Source: Streptomyces sp. CBMA29 (GTDB lineage: Bacteria; Actinomycetota; Actinomycetes; Streptomycetales; Streptomycetaceae). From it: a DNA stretch of 64,000 nt. Made by a program: the position numbers and the translations under genes. Location of the stretch: contig NZ_MECL01000126.1 in the NCBI RefSeq assembly GCF_014596445.1, positions 1 to 64,000 on the forward strand. The letters are read 5' to 3'. Positions 1 through 8,400 of the stretch are shown here, one piece after another; position 1 is the first letter of the stretch; the number at the start of each line of letters is the position of its first letter. The notes under the pieces were generated by a model. It saw nothing but the letters and a program-made list of their open reading frames with translations, was not told the origin of the DNA and ran no database searches.

Positions 1-377
1 GTCGCGGCGCCCCCGCGGGCAGGCCCGCGCCCGCCCGCGGGCCCCGACGCGTACACCGTCAGCGGGGGAGCGCCGGTGACGGCGGCGAGCCACGCGGAGC
101 CCCCGCCGCCGTATCCCGCGCAGACCGCCAGGACGCCGGGATGACGGCGGAACACCCGCCGCGTCCAGGTGAGCGCGACGGCCCGGGAAGGCAGCAACAG
201 GCCGTGCCACAGCACGTCGGCGCTGTCCCGCCAGGGCACGCAGCGGGCGTCGTCCCAGCGGACGCTCAGGTGCTCGTCGGCGAAGGCGCCCCCGAACGGC
301 GCCCCGTCACCGCCCACCAGCAGTTCCACCCGGACCTCGCGGCAACCCGGCGCGGCGTGCTCGGAATCCCGGCTCAC
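1..377 (-). CDS. Hypothetical protein, 3' part cut by window edge
   Basis: An open minus-strand frame runs from a GTG at 377 to the window edge with no stop, giving about 125 residues. Its GTG overlaps the TGA of the upstream gene (GTGA, 374-377), the usual sign of translational coupling in this genome. The visible part begins VSRDSEHAAPGC and includes VRWDDARCVPWRDSADVLWHG, then a glycine-rich turn (CAGYGGGGSAWLAAVTGAPP). I do not recognise a family. Coupling to the GT-B-like protein suggests a shared role, perhaps in cell-surface polymer or glycoconjugate synthesis. That is inference only. The rest of the gene lies outside the window. Confidence 0.6.
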   Translation of the reverse strand, partial: MSRDSEHAAPGCREVRVELLVGGDGAPFGGAFADEHLSVRWDDARCVPWRDSADVLWHGLLLPSRAVALTWTRRVFRRHPGVLAVCAGYGGGGSAWLAAVTGAPPLTVYASGPAGGRGPARGGAA

Positions 378-1615
378 GGTGACCCGCCGCCCTCGGCCGA
401 TGCCGCGGGCGGCGGCAGCGGATCGGGGAGATCCAGTTCCCGCGTCTCCGGCTCGTGGGCGGGCTCGCCCAGCTCCAGCAGCCGGTACATCAGCCGCCGC
501 ATCCGGCCGTTGAAGCGGCCTGGCTCGGAGGAGATCCGCGCGGCGATCCTGCGGTACGCGCCCCGGTCGTAGTGGTCGCGCGCGTAACGGAGCTGCCGGG
601 ACAGCGAATGCGTCAGGGAGATCGCCGGCGCGAGGGCCGCCAGCGCCGCTCCCGGCGAGTGCGGATTGACGTCCCGACCGGGAAAGCGGGCCATCACGAT
701 CGGGACGTCGCACATCGCCGCGTACAGGGTCAGCGAGCCGTGGTCGCCGATCACCGCGTCCGCCGCGACCAGCAGCGGACGCCAGTCGACGTCGGGCGCG
801 ATCGGCGGAACGGCCTGCCGGCCGTCGCCCGCCAGCCACGCGCGCACCTGCCATCCGCCGTGGCCCGCCCATGCGTTGGGGTGCAGCAGCAGACACGTAC
901 GGTAACCGTCCGCCGGGTCCAGGTCGGCGAGCACCCGCGGCAGCAGTGCCTCCAGCCGGTTGAAGCTCGACCCGAGACCCCAGGTGGAACAGACCAGCAC
1001 CAGCTTCTCCCCGTCCCGCAGGCCCAGCGCCCTGCGGTACTCGTCCCGGCGCCCCAGGCTGCGCGCGATCCGGTCGTACGAGGCGTCCCCGACCACCTCG
1101 GCGATGGGCAGCGCCTCCGGGCAGGACTGCGACAGCAGCGCCAGGTCGTCGCGGTGGGCGAGCGCGTACGCGGCCGGGACCACGCGGTCGCCGATCATGA
1201 GGAAGTCCCTGGCCAGGCCGCTGACGCCGCGCCGAGCCGCGCCGGACGGCCCGGACAGCTTCATGTGACCCGCGCCGTGCGGGATCCGCAGCAGTGGGCC
1301 GCGCAACTGTTCAAGACCCTGGGAGCCCGCGGCCAGCACCAGGTCGTACTCCTCGGCGACCGCCTCGGACCAGGGCAGCACCTGGGCGTCCAGCGCCGTC
1401 AGGAAGGTGCCGACACCCGGGTTGAAGGCGTGCGGGGCGATGGTGAACCGTACGTGGATCCGCAGATCGGAGCGGAGCAGTTCGAACACGTCCTTGAGCC
1501 GCTGCCCGTACACCACGGTGTGCACCACGACCAGGACTCTCTTGCAGTCGGACAGTGTGGACCACCGTCCGGGATCGCGTATGGCCGGGCCGGTAAGCCC
1601 GTCTACCGCTGACAT
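374..1615 (-). CDS. GT-B-like / CDP-glycerol glycerophosphotransferase-like protein
   Basis: This 413-residue protein has the look of a GT-B fold transferase related to CDP-glycerol glycerophosphotransferases. An N-terminal Rossmann-like half opens with KRVLVVVHTVVYGQRLKDVFELL. The C-terminal half contains LVLVCSTWGLGSSFNRLEALLP, then LLLHPNAW and a DAVIGDHGSLTLYAAMCDVP segment, which resembles the donor-binding D-H/G-S-L-T-x-Y motif of that group. There is no signal peptide or membrane segment. It starts at ATG 1615 behind a G-rich stretch and is divergent from kdpD. The stop overlaps the next minus-strand gene. The substrate is unknown; a role in a teichoic-acid-like or glycan polymer is inferred from the fold alone. 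The family call is moderate, the coding call strong. Confidence 0.7.
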   Translation of the reverse strand: MSAVDGLTGPAIRDPGRWSTLSDCKRVLVVVHTVVYGQRLKDVFELLRSDLRIHVRFTIAPHAFNPGVGTFLTALDAQVLPWSEAVAEEYDLVLAAGSQGLEQLRGPLLRIPHGAGHMKLSGPSGAARRGVSGLARDFLMIGDRVVPAAYALAHRDDLALLSQSCPEALPIAEVVGDASYDRIARSLGRRDEYRRALGLRDGEKLVLVCSTWGLGSSFNRLEALLPRVLADLDPADGYRTCLLLHPNAWAGHGGWQVRAWLAGDGRQAVPPIAPDVDWRPLLVAADAVIGDHGSLTLYAAMCDVPIVMARFPGRDVNPHSPGAALAALAPAISLTHSLSRQLRYARDHYDRGAYRRIAARISSEPGRFNGRMRRLMYRLLELGEPAHEPETRELDLPDPLPPPAASAEGGGSP

Positions 1616-2022
1616 GGGTGAAACCCCCCGAAGTGAGTCTTCTCTCCTGCGACCGGTGCCCGGCCGCAGGAAGCGGCTTGCCCGGGGCGTCTGGCGGAAG
1701 GCTTGCCAAACCCTTGCCGAAACCTTGCCCGGCAGGCCGGGGGACGGGCGGTCTTGGGACCCGGGGGGAGTGAACGGGCCGCGACGGCGCGAAGTCCGCG
1801 CCCGGCGCAGCGTCGGCCGGGCCCCGCCTGCGGCAACGGCCGGGTCCCGCTCGGGGCGTCAAGACGCCGCGGCCGGGTCCCGCTCGGGGCGTCAAGACGC
1901 CGTCAAGGTCGCGCCGGCGGTGGCCGCGCGCCCGGAATATCCCGTTGCGCGGTTCTAGAGTCGGAGGGTGCGCCTGCCGGGCCGTCCGGGCGAAGGGGGC
2001 GGCGGAGCGGGACGATGGAGAC
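1616..2022. other. Divergent intergenic region upstream of kdpD
   Basis: This 407-bp stretch separates two divergent genes and holds no gene I would support. It should carry both promoters, but I see no confident -35/-10 pair. Its one clear structure is the 33-bp tandem repeat listed separately. An AT-richer patch at about 1937-1960 is the likeliest place for the kdpD promoter. Confidence 0.5.
1838..1902. repeat. 33-bp direct repeat, two copies, each with a dyad
   Basis: Two head-to-tail units (1838-1870 and 1871-1902) match over 32 bases. Each ends with the dyad GGCGTCAAGACGCC. They lie about 120 bp upstream of the kdpD start, so they could be a repeated operator or simply a local duplication. 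Confidence 0.8.
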
Positions 2023-4569
2023 ATGGCACGCGGGAAGCTGCGCATTTATCTGGGGGCGGCACCTGGTGTGGGGAAGACCTACGCCATGTTGTCGGAGGCG
2101 CATCGGCGTGTGGAGCGCGGCACGGACGTGGTGGTCGGGTACGTGGAGCACCACCGGAGGCCGCGGACCGAGGTGATGCTCGCGGGCCTGGAGGAGATCC
2201 GGCGCAAGGAGATCGACTACCGGGGGACCGTGTTCACGGAGATGGACGTGGACGCGGTGCTGGAGCGGGCGCCCGAGGTGGTGCTGGTCGACGAGCTGGC
2301 GCACACCAATGTGCCGGGGTCGCGGAACGCGAAGCGGTGGCAGGACGTCGAGGAGCTGCTGAAGGCCGGGATCCACGTGGTCTCGAACGTCAACATCCAG
2401 CACCTGGAGTCACTCGGTGACGTGGTGGAGTCCATCACCGGGGTGACGCAGCGCGAGACGGTGCCGGACGAGGTGGTGCGCAGGGCCGACCAGATCGAGC
2501 TGGTCGATATGTCGCCACAGGCGCTGCGCCGCCGGATGGCGCACGGCAACATCTACGCCCCCGACCGGGTCGACGCGGCGCTGTCCAACTACTTCCGCCC
2601 CGGCAATCTGACCGCGCTGCGCGAGCTGGCGCTGCTGTGGACCGCGGACCGGGTCGACGAATACCTCCAGCAGTACCGGGCCGACCACCGGATATCGGCC
2701 GCGTGGCAGGCCAGGGAGCGGATCGTGGTCGGCCTGACCGGCGGCCCCGAGGGCCGCACGCTGCTGCGGCGGGCGGCCAGGATGGCCGCCAAGGGCTCGG
2801 GCAGCGAGATCCTGGCCGTGCACATCGTGCGCAGCGACGGCCTGGTGTCCGGCTCGGCCAAGGAACTGGCCGTCCAGCGGGCCCTGGTCGAGGACCTGGG
2901 CGGGTCCTTCCACCACGTCATCGGCGACGACGTACCGGACGCGCTGCTGGACTTCGCGCGCGGCGTCGACGCCACCCAGATCGTGCTCGGCACGAGCCGC
3001 CGCAAGGCGTGGCAGTACGTGTTCGGGCCGGGCGTCGGCAGCACGGTGGCCCGCGACTCCGGCGACATCGACGTCCACATCGTCACCCACGAGCACGCCG
3101 CCAAGGGCCGCGGACTGCCCTCCGCGCGGGGCGCGAAACTCGGCCGCTCCAGGGTCGTGGCGGGCTGGCTGACCGGCGTCGCGGGCCCCGTACTGCTCGC
3201 GGTGCTGCTCACCCGCTGGCACCCCGGCATGAGCCAGGCCACCGAGATGCTGGTCTTCCTGACCATGACGGTCGCCGCGGCCCTGATCGGCGGACTGCTG
3301 CCCGCGCTGGCCGCGGCCTTGGTCGGCTCGCTGCTGCTCAACTACTACTTCACGCCGCCGACGCACTCCTTCACCATCGCCCAGCCAGAGAACATCATCG
3401 CCATCGCGATCTTCATCGTCGTCGGCGCCGCCGTCGCCTCGGTGGTGGACCTGGCCGCCCGCCGCACCCAGCAGGCCGCGCGGCTGCGCGCGGAGGCCGA
3501 GATCCTGTCGTACCTGGCGGGCAGCGTCCTGCGCGGCGAGAGCTCGCTCGAAGCGCTGCTGGAACGGGTCAGGGAGACCTTCGGCATGGACGCCGTGGTG
3601 CTGCTGGAACGGGACGACGAGCACGCGGCCTGGCACTGCGCCGCGAGCGTCGGCAGCACCCCCTGCGTACGGCCCGAGGACGCCGACGTGGAGGTGCCCG
3701 TCAACGACCGGCTCACCCTCGCGCTCACCGGCCGCGTCCTGCCCGCCTCCGACCGCCGTGTGCTGTCCGCGTTCGCCGCGCAGGCCGCCGTGGTGCTGGA
3801 CCGCAAGCGGCTGACCGACGAGGCGGCCAGGGCCAGGGAGCTGGCCGAGGGCAACCGGATACGTACGGCCCTGCTGGCCGCCGTCTCGCACGACCTGCGC
3901 ACCCCGCTCGCCGGGATCAAGGCGTCGGTGTCCTCGCTGCGCTCCGCGGACGTCGCCTGGTCGCCGCAGGACGAGGCGGAACTGCTGGCCGGGATCGAGG
4001 ACGGCGCCGACCGCCTCGACCACCTGGTGGGCAACCTCCTGGACATGTCACGGCTCCAGACCGGCACCGTCTCCCCGCTGATCCGCGAACTCGACCTAGA
4101 CGAGGTGGTGCCGATGGCGCTCGGCGGCGTCCCCGAGCAGAGCGTCGCCCTCGACATCCCCGAAACGCTCCCGATGGTCGCCGTCGACCCCGGCCTGCTG
4201 GAACGCAGCGTCGCCAACGTCGTCGAGAACGCCGTCAAGTACAGCCCGCAGAACGAGAAGGTGCTGGTCGCCGCGAGCGCGCTCGGCCACCGCGTCGAAC
4301 TGCGCGTGGTCGACCGCGGCCCCGGCGTCCCCGAGAGCGCCAGGGACCACATCTTCGAGCCGTTCCAGCGGTACGGGGACGCGCCGCGCGGCAACGGCGT
4401 CGGCCTCGGCCTCGCGGTGGCGCGCGGCTTCGTCGAGGCGATGGGCGGGACGCTGGTCGCCGAGGACACACCCGGCGGCGGCCTCACGATGGTGCTGACG
4501 CTGCCCGCCGCACACGGGGTCCCCGGAGCGCCCGGCGTTCCCGACCGGCCCGCCACGGCCGTCTCATGA
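2023..4569 (+). CDS. kdpD: KdpD-type sensor histidine kinase
   Basis: Membrane sensor kinase of the KdpDE two-component system, which responds to potassium limitation and osmotic state and phosphorylates KdpE. The 848-residue product has the full KdpD order. The N-terminal KdpD domain carries a Walker A (GAAPGVGKT, about residues 9-17) and DELAHTN. A USP-like domain follows (GLTGGPEGRTLLRRAARMAA), then four membrane helices at about residues 380-480, a GAF-like segment, the HisKA motif SHDLRTPLAG (His about 622) and an HATPase_c domain (NVVENAVKYSP, GVGLGLAVARGF). The start is the ATG before ARGKLRIYLGAAPG; upstream codons in the same frame do not look coding. It is coupled to kdpE. No kdpFABC ATPase genes are present here, so its output may be other potassium genes. 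Confidence 0.95.
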   Translation: MARGKLRIYLGAAPGVGKTYAMLSEAHRRVERGTDVVVGYVEHHRRPRTEVMLAGLEEIRRKEIDYRGTVFTEMDVDAVLERAPEVVLVDELAHTNVPGSRNAKRWQDVEELLKAGIHVVSNVNIQHLESLGDVVESITGVTQRETVPDEVVRRADQIELVDMSPQALRRRMAHGNIYAPDRVDAALSNYFRPGNLTALRELALLWTADRVDEYLQQYRADHRISAAWQARERIVVGLTGGPEGRTLLRRAARMAAKGSGSEILAVHIVRSDGLVSGSAKELAVQRALVEDLGGSFHHVIGDDVPDALLDFARGVDATQIVLGTSRRKAWQYVFGPGVGSTVARDSGDIDVHIVTHEHAAKGRGLPSARGAKLGRSRVVAGWLTGVAGPVLLAVLLTRWHPGMSQATEMLVFLTMTVAAALIGGLLPALAAALVGSLLLNYYFTPPTHSFTIAQPENIIAIAIFIVVGAAVASVVDLAARRTQQAARLRAEAEILSYLAGSVLRGESSLEALLERVRETFGMDAVVLLERDDEHAAWHCAASVGSTPCVRPEDADVEVPVNDRLTLALTGRVLPASDRRVLSAFAAQAAVVLDRKRLTDEAARARELAEGNRIRTALLAAVSHDLRTPLAGIKASVSSLRSADVAWSPQDEAELLAGIEDGADRLDHLVGNLLDMSRLQTGTVSPLIRELDLDEVVPMALGGVPEQSVALDIPETLPMVAVDPGLLERSVANVVENAVKYSPQNEKVLVAASALGHRVELRVVDRGPGVPESARDHIFEPFQRYGDAPRGNGVGLGLAVARGFVEAMGGTLVAEDTPGGGLTMVLTLPAAHGVPGAPGVPDRPATAVS

Positions 4570-4640
4570 CCGCACAGAAGACCGCACAGAAGAGCGCACA
4601 GAAGAGCGCACAGAAGAGCGCACAGAAGAACGAACAGAAG
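4569..4640 (+). repeat. 12-bp tandem repeat between kdpD and kdpE
   Basis: Six 12-bp units (4569-4640), consensus AGCGCACAGAAG, directly follow the kdpD stop. The first two units begin ACC and the last is AACGAACAGAAG. Because 12 is a multiple of three, the array stays open in the kdpE frame and would encode repeated (T/S)AQK units if the ATG at 4566, which overlaps the kdpD TGA, is used. Confidence 0.9.
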
Positions 4641-4649
4641 AGGACGCAC

Positions 4650-5333
4650 ATGTACCGGGTGCTCGTGGTGGACGACGAGCCGCAGATCGTCCGCGCCCTC
4701 GTCATCAATCTGCGGGCCCGCGCCTACGAGGTCGACGCCGCGCACGACGGCGCCACCGCGCTGCGGGTCGCCGCCGCCCGCCACCCCGACGTGGTCGTCC
4801 TCGACCTCGGGCTGCCCGACATGGACGGCGTCGAGGTGATCCGCGGCCTGCGCGGCTGGACCCGCGTGCCGATCATCGTGCTGTCCGCCCGGCAGGCGTC
4901 CGACGAGAAGGTGGAGGCGCTGGACGCGGGCGCCGACGACTACGTCACCAAGCCGTTCGGCATGGACGAGCTGCTGGCCCGGCTGCGCGCCGCGGTCCGC
5001 CGCGCCACGCCCACCGGACCCGACGACGACGCCGCCGTCATCGAGACCGAGTCGTTCACCGTCGACCTGGCGGCGAAGAAGGTCAACAGGGACGGCGCGG
5101 ACGTACGCCTCACCCCGACCGAGTGGCACCTGCTGGAGGTGCTGGTACGCAGCCCCGGCCGGCTGGTCAGCCAGAAGCAGCTCCTCCAGGAGGTCTGGGG
5201 ACCCGCCTACGGCACCGAGAGCAACTATCTGCGGGTCTACATGGCCCAGCTGCGCCGCAAGCTGGAGGCCGACCCGGCCCGCCCCCGGCATTTCATCACC
5301 GAACCGGGCATGGGGTACCGCTTCGAGCAGTGA
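4650..5333 (+). CDS. kdpE: KdpE-type response regulator
   Basis: OmpR/PhoB-class response regulator, the expected partner of KdpD. A receiver domain (MYRVLVVDDEPQIVRAL) has its phospho-acceptor Asp in VLDLGLPDMDG at about residue 51 and the conserved Lys in YVTKPFG. A winged-helix DNA-binding domain (LTPTEWHLLEVLVRSPGRLV, then NYLRVYMAQLRRKL) ends at residue 227, the normal family length. I chose ATG 4650 because it gives the usual N-terminus and is preceded by AGAGGA at good spacing. ATG 4566 is in frame and overlaps the kdpD stop (ATGA); it would add 28 residues made mostly of (T/S)AQK repeats. Proteomics would settle the start. Confidence 0.95.
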   Translation: MYRVLVVDDEPQIVRALVINLRARAYEVDAAHDGATALRVAAARHPDVVVLDLGLPDMDGVEVIRGLRGWTRVPIIVLSARQASDEKVEALDAGADDYVTKPFGMDELLARLRAAVRRATPTGPDDDAAVIETESFTVDLAAKKVNRDGADVRLTPTEWHLLEVLVRSPGRLVSQKQLLQEVWGPAYGTESNYLRVYMAQLRRKLEADPARPRHFITEPGMGYRFEQ

Positions 5334-5401
5334 CCCGGCTCTCCCGGAGCCGCCCCTTCGGGGCAATGACCAGGCGCTGACTGGCCGGTACCCTGGGGAA
5401 T

Positions 5402-5800
5402 ATGAGTGGTGCCATCCGTTCGGACCGACCCGCGGGACGTTTCCGCCGCATGCTCGACCGCCTGTCCTCCTCGCAGGAGGAACTGCACTCCGAGGAGCTG
5501 CAGAAGGACGCCCTGGCCGTCGGCTGCACGAGGATCTGCGACTGCTCCGACCGCCAGATAGTGTCCGTCACCGGTACGCTGCGTACGGTCACCCTCCGTC
5601 CCCGGGCCGGTGTGCCCGCGCTGGAGGCGGAACTCTTCGACGGGTCCGCCGCGCTGGACGTGGTCTGGCTCGGCCGCCGCAGTATCAGCGGTATCGAACC
5701 CGGCCGTCGGATCATCGCCTCCGGCCGGATCTCCATGAACCGGGGTCGTCCGGTGCTGTTCAACCCCAAGTACGAACTGCGTCCGGTCGGACAGGAGTAA
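5402..5800 (+). CDS. OB-fold nucleic-acid-binding domain protein
   Basis: Small 132-residue actinobacterial protein. After a basic N-terminus (SDRPAGRFRRMLDRL) comes an acidic helix, then a single OB-fold from about residue 50 to the end, with the strand pattern RQIVSVTGTLRTVTL, AELFDGSAALDVVWLG and GRRIIASGRISMNRGRPV. The arrangement resembles the anticodon-binding/RecG-wedge type of OB-fold, so it probably binds nucleic acid. The exact role is not known to me. It is followed after three bases by the DUF3159 gene, so the two are almost certainly co-transcribed. This pair next to trkA-like genes is a recurring arrangement in streptomycetes, as far as I recall. Confidence 0.85.
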   Translation: MSGAIRSDRPAGRFRRMLDRLSSSQEELHSEELQKDALAVGCTRICDCSDRQIVSVTGTLRTVTLRPRAGVPALEAELFDGSAALDVVWLGRRSISGIEPGRRIIASGRISMNRGRPVLFNPKYELRPVGQE

Positions 5801-5803
5801 CAG

Positions 5804-6694
5804 GTGGCGTCGATCGACAACACGGATCAGACGGTCCGCGCGGATTCCCGGCCGCCCGGCGGGAGCACGGACAGTACCGGGACCGGCGAGGTCACCGGCG
5901 AGACGGGTAACACCGGTAAGACCGGCGAGACCGGCACGACTGGCGAGACCGGCGAGATCACCGACGAGTCGCGGGCGGTCACCGAGGCCGCGCTGTTCGA
6001 CGCCTTCGGCGGGCTGCGCGGCATGGTGGAGACCACTGTGCCCGGCCTGGTCTTCGTCGCGATCTACACGGTCACCAAGGACCTCAAGAGCTCGGCCATC
6101 GCCGCCCTCGCGCTGTCGGTGCTGATGGGCGTGGCGCGGCTGGCCCGCAAGGACACCCTCAAGCACGCCTTCAGCGGGGTCTTCGGCGTCGCCTTCGGCG
6201 CGGTCTTCGCCATGATGTCGGGCAACGCGAAGAACTTCTATCTGCCCGGCATGCTCTACACGCTCGGCCTGGCCGTGGCGTATCTGGTCTCCGCCGCCGC
6301 GGGCTTCCCGCTGCTCGGCCTGATCCTCGGGCCGATCTTCAAGGAGAACCTGTCCTGGCGTAAGCGGAATCCCGGACGGCTGCGCGCGTACACCAAGGCG
6401 AGCTGGGCCTGGGGCCTGATCCTGCTGGCCAAGTCGGCGATCCTCTTCCCGCTGTACTGGTGGGGCAACGCGACGCAGCTCGGCTGGGTGAAGGTCGCGC
6501 TCGGCATCCCGCCGTTCCTGCTGTCGGTGTACCTGACCTGGATCTTCCTGGTGAAGGCCCCGCCGCCGATCGACGTGATCGCGGAGATGGAGGCGGCCGA
6601 GGCCGCGGAGAAGGCCGAGAAGGCCGAGAAGACTGAGAAAGCCGCGAAGGCCGAGAAAACGGAGAAGGCCGCCGCCAAGCACGCCAGGCCCTGA
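5804..6694 (+). CDS. DUF3159 membrane protein
   Basis: Integral membrane protein of 296 residues, DUF3159 family. It starts at GTG 5804, with GGAG in the tail of the preceding gene as ribosome-binding site. The first 60 residues are low-complexity (TGETGNTGKTGETG-like). A core of about six hydrophobic helices runs over residues 70-250 (for example PGLVFVAIYTVTKDLKSSAI, FGAVFAMMSGNAKNFYLPGM). The C-terminal tail is a charged Ala/Glu/Lys repeat (AEKAEKAEKTEKAAK). Family function is unknown. Its place directly upstream of the convergent TrkA genes suggests a link to ion transport, by context only. The repetitive tails are unlikely to be folded. Confidence 0.9.
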   Translation: MASIDNTDQTVRADSRPPGGSTDSTGTGEVTGETGNTGKTGETGTTGETGEITDESRAVTEAALFDAFGGLRGMVETTVPGLVFVAIYTVTKDLKSSAIAALALSVLMGVARLARKDTLKHAFSGVFGVAFGAVFAMMSGNAKNFYLPGMLYTLGLAVAYLVSAAAGFPLLGLILGPIFKENLSWRKRNPGRLRAYTKASWAWGLILLAKSAILFPLYWWGNATQLGWVKVALGIPPFLLSVYLTWIFLVKAPPPIDVIAEMEAAEAAEKAEKAEKTEKAAKAEKTEKAAAKHARP

Positions 6695-6701
6695 CGCGGA
6701 A

Positions 6702-6741
6702 GGCGGCGGCCCCGGACCCGGCAAGGTCCGGGGCCGCCGCC
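6702..6741. terminator. Bidirectional hairpin between DUF3159 and trkA-like gene
   Basis: A perfect 17-bp inverted repeat (left arm 6702-6718, right arm 6725-6741) with a 6-nt loop CGGCAA lies between two convergent stop codons (6694 and 6762). It is very GC-rich, as usual for streptomycete terminators, and could serve both strands. Confidence 0.85.
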
Positions 6742-6761
6742 CCTCCACAGGTAAACCGGAA

Positions 6762-7442
6762 CTACTCGGCGGTGCCACCGTCGCCCTGGAGCGACAGCAG
6801 ATCCTCCAACTGCTCCTCGCGGTGCGGCGCGGCCACGAACAGCAGCTCGTCCCCGGCCTCCAACGCGTCGTCCTTGGACGGCGTCAGCACCCGGTTGCCG
6901 CGGATGATCGTGACCAGCGAGGTGTCCTGCGGCCACTCCACGTCGCCGACCCTGGTACCGACCAGCGCGGCCTCCTCCGGCAGCGTCAGCTCCACCAGAT
7001 TCGCGTCACCCTGGCTGAAGCGCAGCAGCCGTACGAGATCGCCGACGCTCACGGCCTCCTCGACCAGCGCCGACATCAGCCGCGGGGTGGAGACGGCGAC
7101 GTCCACGCCCCACGACTCGTTGAACAGCCATTCGTTCTTGGGGTTGTTGACCCGGGCGACGACCCGGGGGACCCCGTACTCGGTCTTCGCCAGCAGCGAG
7201 ACCACCAGGTTGACCTTGTCGTCACCGGTGGCGGCGATGACCACGTTGCAGCGCTGGAGCGCGGCCTCGTCCAGCGAGGTGATCTCGCAGGCGTCGGCCA
7301 GCAGCCACTCCGCCTGCGGGACCCGCTCCACTGAGATGGAGGTGGGGTTCTTGTCGACGAGCAGCACCTCGTGCCCGTTCTCCAGCAGTTCGCCGGCGAT
7401 GGACCGGCCGACGGCCCCCGCCCCGGCAATGGCGACCCTCAT
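6762..7442 (-). CDS. TrkA-family NAD-binding potassium regulatory protein (second gene)
   Basis: RCK-type cytosolic regulator of potassium transport, 226 residues. The N-terminal TrkA-N Rossmann domain opens MRVAIAGAGAVGRSIAGELL (GxGxxG nucleotide site) and includes VVIAATGDDKVNLVVS. The C-terminal TrkA-C domain covers about residues 140-215 (LTLPEEAALVGTRVGDVEWP, LEAGDELLFVAAP). The ATG at 7442 shares one base with the TGA of the upstream trkA-like gene (TGATG), so the two are coupled and probably form a heteromeric or paired gating ring. The likely client is the KimA-like permease encoded divergently. I did not assign trkA because two paralogues are present. Confidence 0.92.
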   Translation of the reverse strand: MRVAIAGAGAVGRSIAGELLENGHEVLLVDKNPTSISVERVPQAEWLLADACEITSLDEAALQRCNVVIAATGDDKVNLVVSLLAKTEYGVPRVVARVNNPKNEWLFNESWGVDVAVSTPRLMSALVEEAVSVGDLVRLLRFSQGDANLVELTLPEEAALVGTRVGDVEWPQDTSLVTIIRGNRVLTPSKDDALEAGDELLFVAAPHREEQLEDLLSLQGDGGTAE

Positions 7443-8107
7443 CAGCGCGCCTCCTCGGGACCCTTGGCGAATGCCGCCTCGACCTCGGCGATCCCGTCGG
7501 TCCGCATCATCACGTGCACCAGGTCGCCCTCCTGGAGGACGGTCTGGGACGTCGGCACCATCGCCTCGCCCAGCCTGGTGAGGAACGCCACACGGACGCC
7601 CGTCTCCTCCTGGAGCGTGCTGATCTTGTGCCCGATCCACGCGACCGACGTGTGCACCTCGGCGAGCTGTACGCCGCCGCTCGGGTCGCGCCACAGCGGC
7701 TCGGCACCGGACGGCAGCAGCCGCCGCATCATCTGGTCGGACGTCCACCGCACGGTGGCCACGGTGGGGATGCCCAGGCGCTGGTACACCTCGGCACGGC
7801 GCGGGTCGTAGATCCGGGCCGCCACGTTCTCGATGCCGAACATCTCACGGGCCACCCGGGCCGCGATGATGTTGGAGTTGTCGCCGCTGCTGACCGCCGC
7901 GAAGGCTCCCGCCTCCTCGATTCCGGCTTCGCGCAGCGTGTCCTGGTCGAACCCGACTCCGGTCACCCGGCGCCCGCCGAACCCGGAGCCCAGGCGGCGG
8001 AAGGCCGTCGGGTCCTGGTCGATCACCGCGACCGTATGACCTTGCTGTTCGAGAGAGTGCGCGAGAGTGGAGCCCACTCGCCCGCATCCCATAATCACGA
8101 CGTGCAC
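7442..8107 (-). CDS. TrkA-family NAD-binding potassium regulatory protein (first gene)
   Basis: Paralogue of the following gene, 221 residues, first in the pair. The Rossmann motif MGCGRVGSTLAHSLEQQGHT lies at the N-terminus and the NAD-contact region is AVSSGDNSNIIAARVA. The TrkA-C domain spans about residues 130-205. I use GTG 8107 because GGAAGGA sits about 4 bases upstream and the protein then starts directly at the first beta strand (VHVVIMGCGRVG). An upstream in-frame start would add an unrelated tail. It is divergent from the KimA-like permease, so a shared 293-bp region controls both. Its role is to sense NAD(H) and gate a potassium transporter, by family knowledge. Confidence 0.92.
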   Translation of the reverse strand: MHVVIMGCGRVGSTLAHSLEQQGHTVAVIDQDPTAFRRLGSGFGGRRVTGVGFDQDTLREAGIEEAGAFAAVSSGDNSNIIAARVAREMFGIENVAARIYDPRRAEVYQRLGIPTVATVRWTSDQMMRRLLPSGAEPLWRDPSGGVQLAEVHTSVAWIGHKISTLQEETGVRVAFLTRLGEAMVPTSQTVLQEGDLVHVMMRTDGIAEVEAAFAKGPEEAR

Positions 8108-8388
8108 GACCGTCCTTCCGGCTGTCAAACGTTTGTGGCCGGGCTCTTGTGGAGCCCCGCGGAGCACTGTTGGTCAGCACAAGCGTCTCAGACCGCGGCC
8201 AAAGCTACACACGCGTGCGGCGGGCGAGAAGGTTGCGCCGACCGGGCGCACGACTTCCCCACCGAGATCTCCGCAGACAGCCCCGCCGACAGCCCCGCCG
8301 ACTTCCCCGCCGAAGCCGTACCCCGCCCGTCACCAAGTCCCCCACTGCCCTTAGGGCAGCGGGGGGAGCGGCCGTATTGACGATCCCT

Positions 8389-8394
8389 TAACAT
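8389..8394 (+). promoter_or_regulatory. Candidate -10 box for a leaderless kimA-like transcript
   Basis: TAACAT ends 6 bases before GTG 8401 and no Shine-Dalgarno sequence is present, the pattern of leaderless actinobacterial genes. A short dyad CTGCCCTTAGGGCAG lies just upstream (about 8346-8360). I see no convincing -35. Confidence 0.35.
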
Positions 8395-8400
8395 CGCGGG

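Noticed and set aside
2637-4565. Long frame opening upstream of kdpE and overlapping kdpD
   Set aside because: The part before 4566 is Arg/Gly-rich shadow of kdpD in another frame. Only the region from 4566 or 4650 onward is real kdpE.
8108-8400. Possible c-di-AMP (ydaO-type) riboswitch upstream of the KimA-like permease
   Set aside because: KimA genes in Firmicutes carry this riboswitch, so it was looked for. The conserved elements could not be recognised and the start appears leaderless.
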